Source: Thiocapsa imhoffii
Lineage (GTDB): Bacteria; Pseudomonadota; Gammaproteobacteria; Chromatiales; Chromatiaceae
Length of the DNA: 64,000 nt
Assembly: GCF_016583985.1 (NCBI RefSeq)
Contig: NZ_NRSD01000001.1
Span: 481,910-545,909, forward strand
Reading direction: 5' to 3'
The notes under the pieces were generated by a model. That model saw only the letters and a list, made by a program, of their open reading frames with translations. It was not told the origin of the DNA and ran no database searches. Position numbers and translations under genes: made by a program. Shown piece after piece: positions 33,445 through 43,514 of the stretch (positions within the stretch are counted from its first letter, which is position 1; every line of letters starts with the position of its first letter).

Positions 33445-33921
33445 ATGAGTCAGGTCCCTCTGACCGTCACGGGCGCTGAGAAATTGCGCGAAGAACTCGA
33501 GCGACTCAAACGCGTCGAGCGGCCACGGATCATCGAGGCGATTGCCGAGGCGCGGGCGCACGGCGACCTCAAAGAGAACGCCGAGTACCATGCCGCTCGT
33601 GAGCAGCAAGGGTTCGTCGAGGGGCGCATTCAAGAGATTGAAGGCAAGCTGGCTAACGCCCAGATCATCGATGTCACACAGTTGGCCGTCTCCGGTCGGG
33701 TTGTCTTCGGGGCAACGGTGCAGGTGCTGGAGTTGGACAAGGATGTCGAGCATACCTTTCAAATCGTCGGGGAGGACGAGGCCGACCTGAAACTGGGTAA
33801 GATCTCGGTTGGATCACCCATTGCGCGGTGCCTGATCGGTAAGAACGAGGGCGATGTGACCTCGGTACAGGTACCGGGGGGCGTGCGTGAGTTCGAGATC
33901 CTCGAGGTGCGATACGTTTGA
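33445..33921 (+). CDS. greA: Transcription elongation factor GreA
   Basis: GreA rescues backtracked RNA polymerase by stimulating transcript cleavage. The 158-residue protein has the N-terminal coiled coil with the acidic tip [16 protein letters not shown], which includes the DxxE-type residues that reach the active site. The C-terminal FKBP-like domain has YTIVGxxEAD-like [17 protein letters not shown] and ends in [14 protein letters not shown] lies upstream of the ATG. carAB-greA is a common gammaproteobacterial order. Confidence 0.95.
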   Translation: MSQVPLTVTGAEKLREELERLKRVERPRIIEAIAEARAHGDLKENAEYHAAREQQGFVEGRIQEIEGKLANAQIIDVTQLAVSGRVVFGATVQVLELDKDVEHTFQIVGEDEADLKLGKISVGSPIARCLIGKNEGDVTSVQVPGGVREFEILEVRYV

Positions 33922-33930
33922 AGTGACCGC

Positions 33931-33956
33931 GCCGCGCCGCTGTTCGGGGCCGCGGC
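33931..33956. terminator. GC-rich hairpin between convergent greA and SDR gene
   Basis: GCCGCG (33931-33936) pairs with CGCGGC (33951-33956) in the 44-base gap between two convergent genes. It is placed to serve both strands. The stem is short, with no T-run. Confidence 0.3.
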
Positions 33957-33965
33957 ACCCGCTCC

Positions 33966-34829
33966 TCAGCCTGCTCCACCGCGCGAGACCGCGGCGATAA
34001 CCCAGTCGAGAGCGGCATCCGGCAGGATGCGCTCAAGCACGGCAAACAGATGAGTCGGGACCGTGACGCGATAGCGCACACGCGGGCGCGGGCTTTCCAG
34101 CGCATGGACCAGTTTCGCCAGGACGGCATCGGCAGGCAGGGTGAACGGCTGCGCCGCGCCCGTTTTGGTCAGGCGCGTTTCCGCAAGCCGGTAGGCGTCG
34201 CGGTGCACACTCTGGTCGGCGTCGATCCGATCCTTGAAGGCACGATGCGCGTTCTCGCGAAACCGGCTCAGGATCGGACCGGGCTGGATGATGGAAACCT
34301 GGATGCCACTGCCTCGCAGCTCCAGTCGGAGTGTGTCGGTCAGTCCTTCGAGTGCATATTTACTGGCCACATAGGCGCCGCGGAAGGGCAACGGGATGAA
34401 GCCGAGCACCGAACTGTTTTGGACGATGCGGCCCTGCCCTTGCCGACGCATGACGGGGATGACACGACACGTCAGGTCATGCCAGCCGAGCAGGTTGGTC
34501 TCGAGCTGAGCGCGGAGGGCGTCGCGACTGAGGTCCTCGACGGCGCCGGGTTGGCCGTAGGCGCCATTGTTAAAGAGGGCATCGAGTCGGCCATGGGTGA
34601 GTTCCAGTGTTCGCGCCAGACCCGCTGCGACACTCGCGGGGTCGTCGAGATCGAGTAAGACGGCGGTGAGGCCCTGGGCGTGCAAGCGGGCCACGTCCTC
34701 GGCCTTGCGTGCCGAGGCAATGACATGCCAGTTGCGATCAGCCAAACCGCGTGCGCAGGTGAGGCCGATCCCGCTGGAGCAGCCGGTGATGAGGATGCTG
34801 GGGCGAGGGGAGCCATGGGTACGGGCCAT
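33966..34829 (-). CDS. Short-chain dehydrogenase/reductase (classical SDR)
   Basis: This 287-residue NAD(P)-dependent oxidoreductase has unknown substrate. It has the cofactor motif TGCSSGIG near residues 14-21, the DLDDP acidic loop, NNGAYG, the catalytic Ser in NSSVLGF, and YVASKYALEG with the Tyr-Lys pair. The sequence resembles the SDR group that includes oxidoreductases acting on lipids or retinol-like alcohols. The ATG at 34829 fits the family start; a GTG at 34880 gives 17 more residues. It is inserted on the opposite strand between greA and fmdB. Confidence 0.82.
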   Translation of the reverse strand: MARTHGSPRPSILITGCSSGIGLTCARGLADRNWHVIASARKAEDVARLHAQGLTAVLLDLDDPASVAAGLARTLELTHGRLDALFNNGAYGQPGAVEDLSRDALRAQLETNLLGWHDLTCRVIPVMRRQGQGRIVQNSSVLGFIPLPFRGAYVASKYALEGLTDTLRLELRGSGIQVSIIQPGPILSRFRENAHRAFKDRIDADQSVHRDAYRLAETRLTKTGAAQPFTLPADAVLAKLVHALESPRPRVRYRVTVPTHLFAVLERILPDAALDWVIAAVSRGGAG

Positions 34830-35027
34830 CGGGCTGGATTCGTCTTTCACGTTGGCGCGATCCGTTGCGGCGGTAACCACATGCCGTGAGGTGAACGCGA
34901 TGATGAGGTGCGATCAGTGTAGCATCAGGGTCGGGTCAGTGGCCGACCATCATGATTGACCGCTTTATTTGCGCGTGCGCTGCCCAGAGCCATCCGCCGG
35001 GCGCACTGGAGATGTGAGGAATCAACG

Positions 35028-35375
35028 ATGCCGATCTACGAATACCGCTGTGAAGCCTGCGGCCATGAACTGGAGCAGATGCAAAAGATCAGTGATCCGC
35101 CATTGACCGATTGTCCAGCCTGTGGGCAGTCAGCTCTGCGCAAGCGGATCTCAGCGGCGGCCTTCCGGCTGAAGGGCGGGGGTTGGTACGAGACCGACTT
35201 CAAGAAATCCAACCAAAAGAACCTGCATGACAGTGGCGAGAAGGGTGAGAAAAAGGACGCCAAGCCAACTGAAGGGGGTGGTGCGAGCGCGACGAGTCGC
35301 GAAACGACCGCGACGAAGTCTGACGCCGCGGCCAAGACGCCATCCGCACCGGCTGCGAAGAAACCAGCCGCCTAG
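35028..35375 (+). CDS. FmdB-family zinc-ribbon protein
   Basis: This 115-residue protein starts with MPIYEYRCEACGHELEQMQK and a second CPAC pair (DCPACGQ), forming the four-cysteine FmdB zinc ribbon. The conserved FRLKGGGWYETDF follows. The C-terminal 60 residues are low-complexity Lys/Ala/Thr/Glu. The family lies next to aspS in many proteobacteria but its role is not established. GAGGA precedes the ATG at 35028; earlier in-frame codons have no family match. Confidence 0.85.
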   Translation: MPIYEYRCEACGHELEQMQKISDPPLTDCPACGQSALRKRISAAAFRLKGGGWYETDFKKSNQKNLHDSGEKGEKKDAKPTEGGGASATSRETTATKSDAAAKTPSAPAAKKPAA

Positions 35376-35382
35376 CGAACCC

Positions 35383-35408
35383 GCGGCCGACACCGAGCGA
35401 TCGGCCGC
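35383..35408 (+). terminator. Perfect 8-bp hairpin between fmdB and aspS
   Basis: GCGGCCGA (35383-35390) pairs with TCGGCCGC (35401-35408) around a ten-base loop, just after the fmdB-like stop. No T-run follows. It may weaken read-through into aspS or protect the upstream mRNA. Confidence 0.35.
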
Positions 35409-35468
35409 TCCTGCCCCAACGCGTGCGGCGCGTAGCCGCGAATCTGAATGACACGAGGCCCGACGACC

Positions 35469-37247
35469 ATGCGCACCCATTACTGTGGAGAATTGAACAG
35501 CCGCCATGAGGGCGAGGAGGTCGTCTTGTGTGGCTGGGTCCACCGGCGTCGGGATCACGGTGGTGTCATCTTCGTCGACCTGCGTGATCGCGATGGGTTG
35601 GTGCAAGTGGTGCTGGATCCGGACCGTGCCGAGGTTTTCGCGCGCGCCGAGCAGGTGCGGAGCGAGTATGTGCTGAAGGTCAGTGGCCGGGTGCGCGCGC
35701 GTCCACGGGGGACTGTCAACCCCGATCTTCCGACCGGTGAGATTGAAGTGCTCGGCCTCGATCTGGACATCCTCAATCCATCCGAAACCCCACCGATTCA
35801 GCTCGACGAGCATGGCATCGAGGTCTCCGAGGAACTGCGACTGCGCTATCGCTACCTGGATCTGCGCCGTCCCGAGATGCAGGCGCGCCTGCGCACGCGC
35901 AGTCTCGTGACGCGGACGCTCCGTGGGTTTCTCGATGCGCATGGCTTCCTCGACATCGAAACACCGATCCTCACCAAGTCCACCCCAGAGGGCGCGCGGG
36001 ATTATCTGGTGCCCAGCCGGACCCATCCCGGCGAGTTTTTTGCGCTGCCTCAGTCACCGCAGCTGTTTAAGCAACTGCTGATGATGTCTGGTTTGGACCG
36101 CTACTATCAGATCGCACGCTGTTTCCGTGACGAAGATCTGCGCGCCGATCGTCAGCCTGAGTTCACGCAGCTCGACATCGAGGTCTCCTTCCTGGATGAG
36201 GAGGCACTCATGGGAATCATGGAGGGCATGATTCGCACCCTCTTCCGTGAGGTCCAGGGTGTTGAATTGCCTGAGCCCTTTCCACGTCTGACCTATGCCG
36301 AGGCAATGCGTCGTTTTGGTTCGGATCGTCCGGATCTGCGGGTACCGCTGGAATTGGTCGACGTCGCGGACGTGCTCGGCGGGGTCGATTTCAAGGTTTT
36401 CGCCGAACCGGCACGGGATCCGCATGGTCGCGTCGTCGCCCTGCGGCTGCCGGGGGGCGGTGAACTCACACGCAAGGAGATCGAAGGCTACACCCAGTTC
36501 GTCGCAATCTACGGCGCTAAGGGTCTTGCCTACATCAAGGTCAACGCCTGGAACGAGCAGGGACGCGAGGGCTTACAGTCGCCCATCCTCAAGTTCCTGC
36601 CGGATCAGGCGATCGATGCGATCATGACCCGCACCGCGGCGAGCGATGGCGATCTCATCTTCTTCGGGGCCGACCAGGCGCAGGTCGTGAACGAGTCGAT
36701 GGGCGCGCTCAGGGTGCGTCTTGGGCAAGATCGCGGGTTGCTCGCTGCCGGTTGGTATCCGCTCTGGGTGGTGGACTTTCCCATGTTCGAGCGCGATGCC
36801 AACAGTGGACGTTGGATGGCCCTACACCATCCCTTCACGGCACCAAAGGACGAGCACTTGGAGCGCCTTGAGAGCGACCCGGGCACCTGTCTGTCGCGTG
36901 CCTATGATCTGGTCCTCAATGGCACCGAGATCGGTGGTGGCTCCATCCGTATCCATCGCGATGCGGTCCAGCGGCGCGTCTTCGACCTGCTGGCCATCTC
37001 CCCGGAGCAGGCCGAGGATCGGTTCGGCTTCTTGCTCAAGGCGTTGCGTTTTGGATGTCCGCCGCATGGTGGCATCGCCTTCGGCTTGGATCGTCTGGTG
37101 ATGCTGATGACGGGTGCGACCTCAATCCGTGATGTCATGGCCTTCCCCAAGACCCAGAGCGCCGCCTGTCTGCTCACGGATGCGCCGGCGAGCGTGGATG
37201 AGGCGCAGCTCAAGGAGCTGGGACTCAGGATCAGGACAAAAGGCTGA
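35469..37247 (+). CDS. aspS: Aspartyl-tRNA synthetase
   Basis: This class II synthetase charges tRNA-Asp. The 592-residue bacterial-type enzyme has an N-terminal OB-fold ([22 protein letters not shown]), motif 2 with [24 protein letters not shown], and a GAD insertion domain in the middle. Motif 3 is [19 protein letters not shown]. The ATG at 35469 aligns with the E. coli start (MRTxYCG). Whether it also charges tRNA-Asn cannot be judged here. Confidence 0.95.
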   Translation: MRTHYCGELNSRHEGEEVVLCGWVHRRRDHGGVIFVDLRDRDGLVQVVLDPDRAEVFARAEQVRSEYVLKVSGRVRARPRGTVNPDLPTGEIEVLGLDLDILNPSETPPIQLDEHGIEVSEELRLRYRYLDLRRPEMQARLRTRSLVTRTLRGFLDAHGFLDIETPILTKSTPEGARDYLVPSRTHPGEFFALPQSPQLFKQLLMMSGLDRYYQIARCFRDEDLRADRQPEFTQLDIEVSFLDEEALMGIMEGMIRTLFREVQGVELPEPFPRLTYAEAMRRFGSDRPDLRVPLELVDVADVLGGVDFKVFAEPARDPHGRVVALRLPGGGELTRKEIEGYTQFVAIYGAKGLAYIKVNAWNEQGREGLQSPILKFLPDQAIDAIMTRTAASDGDLIFFGADQAQVVNESMGALRVRLGQDRGLLAAGWYPLWVVDFPMFERDANSGRWMALHHPFTAPKDEHLERLESDPGTCLSRAYDLVLNGTEIGGGSIRIHRDAVQRRVFDLLAISPEQAEDRFGFLLKALRFGCPPHGGIAFGLDRLVMLMTGATSIRDVMAFPKTQSAACLLTDAPASVDEAQLKELGLRIRTKG

Positions 37248-37369
37248 GTGATCATGCAATGCGCGGACTCAGGCGGTGGTGTTGCACGATGGTGGTCCGA
37301 GTGCGGGGGCGCCGCCGTTAGGCCACGGCCGTTATGGTTGCGGGGTGATCCGGTGTCGCGAGCCAACTG

Positions 37370-37861
37370 ATGATGGCCGAGCAGACCACGAAACGCGCTC
37401 AATCGGTGCTGGTCGTCATTTGTACGCGGGGTGGTGAGTTTCTCTTATTGAAACGCACGCGCCCGGTCGATTTCTGGCAATCCGTGACGGGAAGTCTGTC
37501 GCATGGTGAGACGCCGCGACACGCCGCGGCGCGCGAGGTCTTCGAGGAAACCGGGTTGCGCGTCGGCGGGGCGTTGATCGATCTGCGACACACCAACCTC
37601 TTCCCCATCATTCGCGCCTGGCGCGATCGCTATGCGCCGAACATCTGCTTCAATCGTGAATACTGGTTCGCTCTGGTGCTGGAGACGCGCCGACTGATTC
37701 GCCTGAATCCGCGTGAGCATTCCGAATATCGTTGGCTGTCAGCGGGGCCTGCACAGCTGATGGCAACGTCTCGGACTAATCGCAGCGCGATCCGTATGCT
37801 CGAAACCCGGGTGTGTTCCGCCATGCGCAGCCTCTATCCACACCATTCCGTATCGTCCTAA
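37370..37861 (+). CDS. nudB: Nudix hydrolase, probable dihydroneopterin triphosphate pyrophosphatase
   Basis: NudB removes pyrophosphate from dihydroneopterin triphosphate in folate synthesis. The 163-residue protein has the Nudix box in GSLSHGETPRHAAAREVFEE followed by TGL, preceded by RTRPVDFWQSVTG, which matches the NudB group. Its place right after aspS is the same as in E. coli. Two ATG codons in tandem (37370 and 37373) are both possible starts; neither has a strong ribosome site. Confidence 0.86.
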   Translation: MMAEQTTKRAQSVLVVICTRGGEFLLLKRTRPVDFWQSVTGSLSHGETPRHAAAREVFEETGLRVGGALIDLRHTNLFPIIRAWRDRYAPNICFNREYWFALVLETRRLIRLNPREHSEYRWLSAGPAQLMATSRTNRSAIRMLETRVCSAMRSLYPHHSVSS

Positions 37862-37880
37862 ATCGGCTCGTTGCTTGGCG

Positions 37881-37898
37881 CAGGCTCACAGGAGCCTG
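37881..37898 (+). terminator. Perfect 7-bp hairpin after nudB
   Basis: CAGGCTC (37881-37887) pairs with GAGCCTG (37892-37898) around ACAG, 20 bases after the nudB stop. There is no T-run. Confidence 0.35.
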
Positions 37899-37942
37899 AT
37901 CGCCGCGAGTCACCCATCTGAAAAAACAGGAGTTCATGTCCA

Positions 37943-38494
37943 ATGAAAGATCGAGTGACGCTAATTCTTGCACTGAGCCTGTTGCTCTTCAGTTCACACT
38001 CGCTCGCCCTGTCGACCGTCGAGATCGATCGCTTCATCGCGTCCTATTCGGAGATCTCGCCCTTGATTGCAGCACGCATGGACGACGAGGATGAGGACGA
38101 GGATGACGCCTCCACCGATGAAGGCGCCTTCATCAAACAGCGACTCATTGAGGCCGTTGCCGGTCAGTCTGAACTCGTTGCGATCATTGAGGCGCATGGA
38201 TTTCCCTCCGTTGAGAGCTGGGCTGACACCTCATCGCGCGTCATCATGGCGATGATCGCGGTCGAGTCCGCTGCTGGCATGGAATCCTTCGCGAGCGAGA
38301 TGGAGATCTTGCGCGAGGAAGCGCAGGATGATCCCAGTGCACTTGAGGAAATCGAGCAATTCGAGCAGGCCGTCATGGCACACCAGGCCTCGTTGCAAGT
38401 GCCTCAGGCCGATCTGGATGCGATCCAGCCTTACCTTCCCGCGCTGCGTGATCTCTTCGATTGGGACGATGATGAGGAGTTCGAAGACAACTGA
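37943..38494 (+). CDS. Exported acidic protein, function unknown
   Basis: I do not recognise this 183-residue protein. Residues 1-22 form a signal peptide (VTLILALSLLLFSSHSLALS). The mature part is highly acidic: DDEDEDEDD at 47-55 and a C-terminal DWDDDEEFEDN. It is predicted mostly helical, with no cysteines apparent. It probably resides in the periplasm. AGGAG lies nine bases before the ATG, and its own hairpins before and after suggest a single-gene unit. The acidic runs could bind divalent cations, which is a guess. Confidence 0.75.
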   Translation: MKDRVTLILALSLLLFSSHSLALSTVEIDRFIASYSEISPLIAARMDDEDEDEDDASTDEGAFIKQRLIEAVAGQSELVAIIEAHGFPSVESWADTSSRVIMAMIAVESAAGMESFASEMEILREEAQDDPSALEEIEQFEQAVMAHQASLQVPQADLDAIQPYLPALRDLFDWDDDEEFEDN

Positions 38495-38720
38495 GTTTGC
38501 TGTCCCCTGTTGGTCGAGGTGAGTCCCCCCGCGATGTCGATCCCCCAGATTGAGAGGGTCGCGGGGGGGCGGGACACCATGCCGGCTCATCGCCGGCGGT
38601 GCACCCGAGGGTGCGTGTGCGTGCCCTGTCCCTCGGGAGCACGCGCCTCATCGGGATTGCCGTTGCGTCGCTCGGCCTGCGTGGCCACCTGGCATCAGGC
38701 TGAAGGACGGGCGAACCGAT

Positions 38721-38739
38721 GCCTTGGGTCTGCCAAGGC
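38721..38739. terminator. Perfect 7-bp hairpin between convergent genes
   Basis: GCCTTGG (38721-38727) pairs with CCAAGGC (38733-38739) around GTCTG, immediately beyond the stop of the CBS gene on the minus strand. It may end transcription from one or both sides. Confidence 0.4.
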
Positions 38740-38741
38740 CA

Positions 38742-39173
38742 TCATCCACTGCTAATGTAGTGCTCGAGTTGTTCGATGATGAATTTGTGCTCGGACACGA
38801 TCGACTTGATGAGGTCGCCGATCGAGACGAGACCGACGAGTTCGTTCTCAGTGATGACGGGTAAGTGACGCACGCGTTTTTCGGTCATCAGGGCCATGGC
38901 TTCCTCAAGCGTCTGGTCCGGATGCGCGCACACGACTCGTTGGGTCATGATGTCGCGCACGCAGGTTGCGTGCGAACTGATGCCTTTGAGAACCACGTTG
39001 CGCGCATAATCGCGCTCCGAAATCAGACCGATCATCCCTGTCTCATCGATCACCGGGAGTGCGCCGATCTGCCGCTCTGCCATCAGGGCCAGAGCCTCGT
39101 AGACGCTTGCATCCGGTCCGACCGACCAAATCTGTTGACCCTTGTGATCAAGCAACTGTTGAATCGTCGTCAT
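38742..39173 (-). CDS. Two-CBS-domain protein
   Basis: This 143-residue protein consists of a tandem CBS pair (Bateman module): SVGPDASVYEALALMAERQIGALPVID with LISERDYARNVVL, then CAHPDQTLEEAMALMTEKRVRHLPVI with LVSIGDLIKSIV. Such stand-alone modules bind adenosine nucleotides such as AMP or NAD and regulate partner enzymes. The partner here is unknown. The ATG at 39173 begins the conserved MTTIQQLLDHKG; the frame upstream is not conserved. GAGGAG lies about 11 bases away. Confidence 0.88.
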   Translation of the reverse strand: MTTIQQLLDHKGQQIWSVGPDASVYEALALMAERQIGALPVIDETGMIGLISERDYARNVVLKGISSHATCVRDIMTQRVVCAHPDQTLEEAMALMTEKRVRHLPVITENELVGLVSIGDLIKSIVSEHKFIIEQLEHYISSG

Positions 39174-39367
39174 TGAAGTGCGCACTCCTCGGGTGGTGAA
39201 GAAACCCGTCCATGCTGTCGGTGCGGCGTTCCTTGGCCTGATTGGTTGGGCCTCCGGCTGTGCTTGGCCTCGTTTGAGATGAGCTGGCCACCTGGTTGGT
39301 GCGCTCTTCTCGCCATGTGTGATGCGCGTTGACCGGTCGCGCACCCCGACCTACGAGATTCAGATGC

Positions 39368-41200
39368 ATGCACGAACAGATGGATCGTTCCGCGGATCGC
39401 CCACGCACCCGTAACCTTGGAGCCTTGCGCAAGCTCTTGAGTTTCACGCGACCCTACATCGGGCAATTAGTGATTGCCCTTGCCGCGCTCGTGCTGGCGG
39501 CGGGTTCAGTCTTGGCCTTCGGCCAGGTGATCCGCATGCTGGTCGATTCGGGTCTGACGAGTGGCTCGACCGCGGAACTCGACCGGGCGCTGATGTTTTT
39601 CTTGAGCGTGGTCTTAGTGACGGGGATTGCGGTCGCGGTGCGCAGCTATCTGCTCAATTGGATCGGCGAGCGGGTGGTCGCCGATATCCGCACCCAGGTT
39701 TTTGCCCGGGTGCTCTCTCTCGATGTCGGCTTCTTCGAGACGACGCGCGTGGGGGAGGTGATCTCGCGTCTGACGAGCGACACGGCCCTGCTTCAGGTGG
39801 TGGTCGGCTCGACACTCGCCATGGTGCTGCGCACGGGATTGCTGATGATCGGTGGGATCCTGATGTTGGCCATCACCAGTCCAGCATTGACGGGGTTGGT
39901 CTTGCTCGGTGTGCCCTTTGTCATCGTGCCGGCCTGGTTGCTCGGGCATCGGGTGCGACGTCTCTCGCGCGACAGTCAGGATCGGATCGCTGACGTCGGT
40001 GCCTATGTCGACGAGGTGGTTCACGGCATTCGGACGGTGCAGGCCTGCTGCCATGAGCCGATCGACCGGGAACGCTATGGCCAGCAGGTTGAATCCGCAT
40101 TCGAGGTCGCGGCGCGCCGCTCCATGACGAGTGCGCAATTGGCTGGTGTCTCGACGCTGTTGACCTTTGGCGCCATCGGTGTCGTCCTCTGGGTCGGAGG
40201 CCGGCAGGTCTTGGCAGGCAGTTTGAGTGGCGGGGAACTCTCAGCGTTTCTCTTCTATGCCGTCGTGGTCGCGGGCGCGGTGGGTTCGCTCAGTGAATTG
40301 ATGGGACAATTGTTGCGTGGCGCGGGTGCGAGCGAGCGTCTCATGGAACTGCTCGAGTCACGGCCAAGCATTTGCGCGCCCGCGCAACCCCGCCCCTTGC
40401 CAAACCCACCACGCGGTCAGGTAATCTTCGAGGCGGTTCACTTCATCTATCCGGCACGCCCTGATACTCCAGCGCTTGATGGCTTCGATATCGTCATCGA
40501 ACCAGGCGAGCGGGTTGCCTTGGTTGGTCCTTCGGGCGCTGGCAAATCAACGATCTTCCAACTCCTGCTGCGGTTCTATGATCCGGTGTCCGGCGCGATT
40601 CGCTTCGATGGCGTCGACCTGCGTGAGCTTGATCCCGTGGCATTGCGTCGACGCTTGTCGCTCGTCCCGCAGGACCCGGTGATCTTCGGTGCGGATGCCT
40701 GGGAAAACATCCGCTACGGATTCGCTGGCGCGAGCGACGCGGACGTGCGTCGCGCGGCCGAAGCGGCACATGCGCTCGAATTCCTCGATCGGCTGCCGCA
40801 GGGTTTCGACACCTTTCTCGGCGAGCGAGGGGTGCGATTGTCCGGTGGCGAACGGCAGCGGATCGCCATCGCGCGGACCGTCTTGCGCGACCCGACGCTG
40901 CTGTTGCTCGACGAGGCCACCAGTGCTCTTGACGCCGAGAGCGAGCGTCTCGTTCAGGATGCGCTTGAACATCTCATGCGCGGCCGGACCAGCATTGTCA
41001 TCGCCCATCGCCTCGCCACGGTGCGCAATGCCGACCGCATCATCGTCCTCGATCAAGGGCGCATCCTCGCCAGTGGGCGCCATGAGGAGCTGATCGCGCA
41101 AGATGGACTCTACGCCCGCCTGGCCTCGCTGCAATTCCAAGACGCCGCGCTGGCATCCCCGCGCGCGACCTCAGCCGGCGCATTGGAACGGTGTGCGTGA
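39368..41200 (+). CDS. MsbA-related ABC exporter (fused membrane and ATPase domains)
   Basis: This 610-residue half-transporter would act as a homodimer. Residues about 35-310 form six membrane helices; the ATPase domain has Walker A GPSGAGKSTIFQLLLRF, signature RLSGGERQRIAIARTVL, Walker B LLLLDEATSALD and H-loop IVIAHRLAT. The sequence fits the MsbA-related ABCB group rather than lipid A flippase MsbA itself, and no lpxK neighbour is present. The substrate is unknown. The ATG at 39368 is likely; another lies four codons later. Confidence 0.85.
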   Translation: MHEQMDRSADRPRTRNLGALRKLLSFTRPYIGQLVIALAALVLAAGSVLAFGQVIRMLVDSGLTSGSTAELDRALMFFLSVVLVTGIAVAVRSYLLNWIGERVVADIRTQVFARVLSLDVGFFETTRVGEVISRLTSDTALLQVVVGSTLAMVLRTGLLMIGGILMLAITSPALTGLVLLGVPFVIVPAWLLGHRVRRLSRDSQDRIADVGAYVDEVVHGIRTVQACCHEPIDRERYGQQVESAFEVAARRSMTSAQLAGVSTLLTFGAIGVVLWVGGRQVLAGSLSGGELSAFLFYAVVVAGAVGSLSELMGQLLRGAGASERLMELLESRPSICAPAQPRPLPNPPRGQVIFEAVHFIYPARPDTPALDGFDIVIEPGERVALVGPSGAGKSTIFQLLLRFYDPVSGAIRFDGVDLRELDPVALRRRLSLVPQDPVIFGADAWENIRYGFAGASDADVRRAAEAAHALEFLDRLPQGFDTFLGERGVRLSGGERQRIAIARTVLRDPTLLLLDEATSALDAESERLVQDALEHLMRGRTSIVIAHRLATVRNADRIIVLDQGRILASGRHEELIAQDGLYARLASLQFQDAALASPRATSAGALERCA

Positions 41201-41358
41201 GCGGATCGGTCGTGCGTTCAGGCGCCAGGTGCGTGCGCGGATCTGTCATCGGTGTCTTGGTGTTGAGGCTGAAGCTAACCCCGGAGTGGATGTCTTGATC
41301 TGAACAATACCCCACGAAGATCCGAGCGACTGCCGCGCTTGGGGGCTGAAGACGCCCG

Positions 41359-43056
41359 TCAATCGAAATCGCTCGTGTCATCCGATGCAACCGTCTTCGC
41401 CATGTGCTGAGCCAGGTAGTAGATCCGTTTCAACTTCTCGATGATGTCGATTTCGATGGTGTAGGCGGGGATGCGGTTGGGTTCTTCGGCCACCAGCCGC
41501 TGTGCCTGATGGATGGCGGCAGAGTCTGCGATACGCTGAATCTCCTGCTTCATCGAGGTTACGGTCCGCGCCGCCAGCTCATTGTTCTGGACCACGGCTT
41601 GAACCGCGGCGGAGACCGCGCGCGTGACCGCACGATGAAAGCCCATCAGCACCTTGCGCGTCGGTTCGCTGATGGAGACCCCCTCGGCGATGCGTGCGCG
41701 CCCGAGGACAATGAGATTGGTCTCGATGACATCGCCGATGTTCTCGAGATCATTGACCGCCGACATCAAGTCCATCAGCGTCCGGGTTTGTGGCTCGGTC
41801 AGTGCTTGGCGGCTGATCTTGCCAAGATAGGTGATGATCTGAGCGTGCAGGGTGTCGACATCATTGTCCATCAGTTCGATTTCACGCAGTGTCTGTCGGT
41901 TTCCGCTGAGGATCGCCGGCATGATCCGCGCCATCATCTTGTCCACGCTCTCGCCCATGTGCAGCACCTCGAGACGAACCCGATCGAGTGCCAGGGAGGG
42001 CGTGGACAGTAACTCCTCATCCAGATACTTTGCCTGTACGGCCATGGTCTCTGCTCCCGGGGGCGGCTCCGGGACCAGCCACTCCACCAAGCGCGCGAAT
42101 TGCCGCGTCAGGCCAATAAAGATGAAGGTGTTCGCGACATTGAAGAGGGTGTGGGCGTTGGCGATCTGACGCGGCGCTTCGGCAGCGAGGCGTTCCGCGC
42201 CGCTCAAGGAGGGATAGGTCGGCGAGATGGCCGTCGCGATTGCGGCAAGCTGACCGATGAAGGCAACCCAGAGCAGCACGCCACAGAGGTTGAAGATGAC
42301 ATGGACCAAGGCGGCCCGCAGTGCCGCGCGTGGTTTGCCGATCGCGGCGAGCAGCGCGGTGACGCAGGTCCCGATGTTGGCGCCCAAGGCGAGCGCGATC
42401 CCGGTGGGTAGATTGATGAACCCCTGGCTCGCCATGACGATGGCGATCCCCATGGTGGCCGCCGATGATTGGATCAAACCGGTCAAGAGCGTCGCGACCA
42501 GGATGGCGACCGCGGGGTTTTCGAGCGTGCGCATGAAGTCCAGGAAGGGCGGGTAGCTGCGCAGCGGCACCATCGCATCACTCATGACGCTCATCCCGAA
42601 GAACACCATCCCCAGGCCCATCAAGATGCCGCCATCATGGCGGATGCTCTCTCGTTTGGAGGCAAACTGCAGGGTGAAACCCACTGCGATCATCAGGAGC
42701 GCCGTATCGGTGATCTGAAACGCAATCAGTTGCGCGGTCATTGTCGAACCGATGTTGGCGCCCATGATGATGCCAACGGACTGGCTCAGGGTCATGAGCC
42801 CAGCGCTGATAAAGCCGACGACCAGGACGGTGGTGACCGAGGAGGAATTGATGATGGCCGTCACAAAGGCACCGGTGAGCGCGCCCATGAAGCGGTTGGC
42901 GGTCAACTTCGCGAGGAGATCCTTCATCCGATCGCCGGCGACAGCCTTGAGCGCGGTCGCCATCTGATCCATCCCCAATAGAAAGAGAGCGAGACCACCG
43001 AACAGGCCCGTGCTCATACTCCACCAGTCGGGCGGTGGCACGAGATCCAGGCTCAC
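41359..43056 (-). CDS. Na/Pi cotransporter-family protein with PhoU-like tail
   Basis: The 565-residue protein has an N-terminal membrane part with two inverted Na/Pi repeats. QSS-type motifs are INSSSVTTVLVVGF near 70 and LIQSSAATMGIAIVM near 190, and both repeats carry GANIGT/S. A cytoplasmic PhoU-like helical region follows from about 345 to the end (MDNDVDTLHAQIITYLG, VNDLENIGDVIETN). Family members export or import phosphate with sodium. A GTG at 43056 with GAGG seven bases upstream is preferred over a GTG ten codons earlier. Confidence 0.87.
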   Translation of the reverse strand: MSLDLVPPPDWWSMSTGLFGGLALFLLGMDQMATALKAVAGDRMKDLLAKLTANRFMGALTGAFVTAIINSSSVTTVLVVGFISAGLMTLSQSVGIIMGANIGSTMTAQLIAFQITDTALLMIAVGFTLQFASKRESIRHDGGILMGLGMVFFGMSVMSDAMVPLRSYPPFLDFMRTLENPAVAILVATLLTGLIQSSAATMGIAIVMASQGFINLPTGIALALGANIGTCVTALLAAIGKPRAALRAALVHVIFNLCGVLLWVAFIGQLAAIATAISPTYPSLSGAERLAAEAPRQIANAHTLFNVANTFIFIGLTRQFARLVEWLVPEPPPGAETMAVQAKYLDEELLSTPSLALDRVRLEVLHMGESVDKMMARIMPAILSGNRQTLREIELMDNDVDTLHAQIITYLGKISRQALTEPQTRTLMDLMSAVNDLENIGDVIETNLIVLGRARIAEGVSISEPTRKVLMGFHRAVTRAVSAAVQAVVQNNELAARTVTSMKQEIQRIADSAAIHQAQRLVAEEPNRIPAYTIEIDIIEKLKRIYYLAQHMAKTVASDDTSDFD

Positions 43057-43514
43057 TGCCGCGCCTCGGCCAGCACATCTCGGCACCGCGTGTCAGTCGC
43101 GGCTGGGGTCATCAGCGTGTGATGTGACGTGAATCCCATGAATCGGTGGGTCGAGGAGACCATGGCGACAGGACGGAGGGCGCGGCTCAGGGATCGCCCG
43201 CCCTTCAGGGTTGACGATCCCGGCAATCCTAGCCGATGTGGCGGTTTCGTTGCGAAACCATTCAATCTGCCATACCCCCGAACGACTGGTCGCTGCGAGG
43301 GTGAGTCGTGCTCGCCGCCTTGAGGATGAAGAAGCTACTGACTGCGGACCTGGCGCTGCGTGTCGAGATGACCTGTCGGTTCAGGCGAAGGGGTGCCTGG
43401 GCAACTCACACATATCAGCCTAGATCCGCTCCTAGCGGCCATCACCCGGCCGGTGAGGTGTCAGATGACCCAGATCCTCAACGCCGTCGAACCCTTGCAT
43501 GCGGTATGGAGCGG
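43057..43514. other. Intergenic region between hmuV and the Na/Pi gene
   Basis: These 458 bases hold no convincing gene; frames on the plus strand are continuations of hmuV antisense. The region must include the Na/Pi gene promoter on the minus strand. A small hairpin lies at 43243-43259. Confidence 0.4.
43243..43259. repeat. Perfect 7-bp inverted repeat, 3-base loop
   Basis: GGTTTCG (43243-43249) and CGAAACC (43253-43259) flank TTG. It lies about 255 bases past the hmuV stop and 190 bases before the Na/Pi gene start. It could be a 3' hairpin of the heme operon or an operator. Confidence 0.35.
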
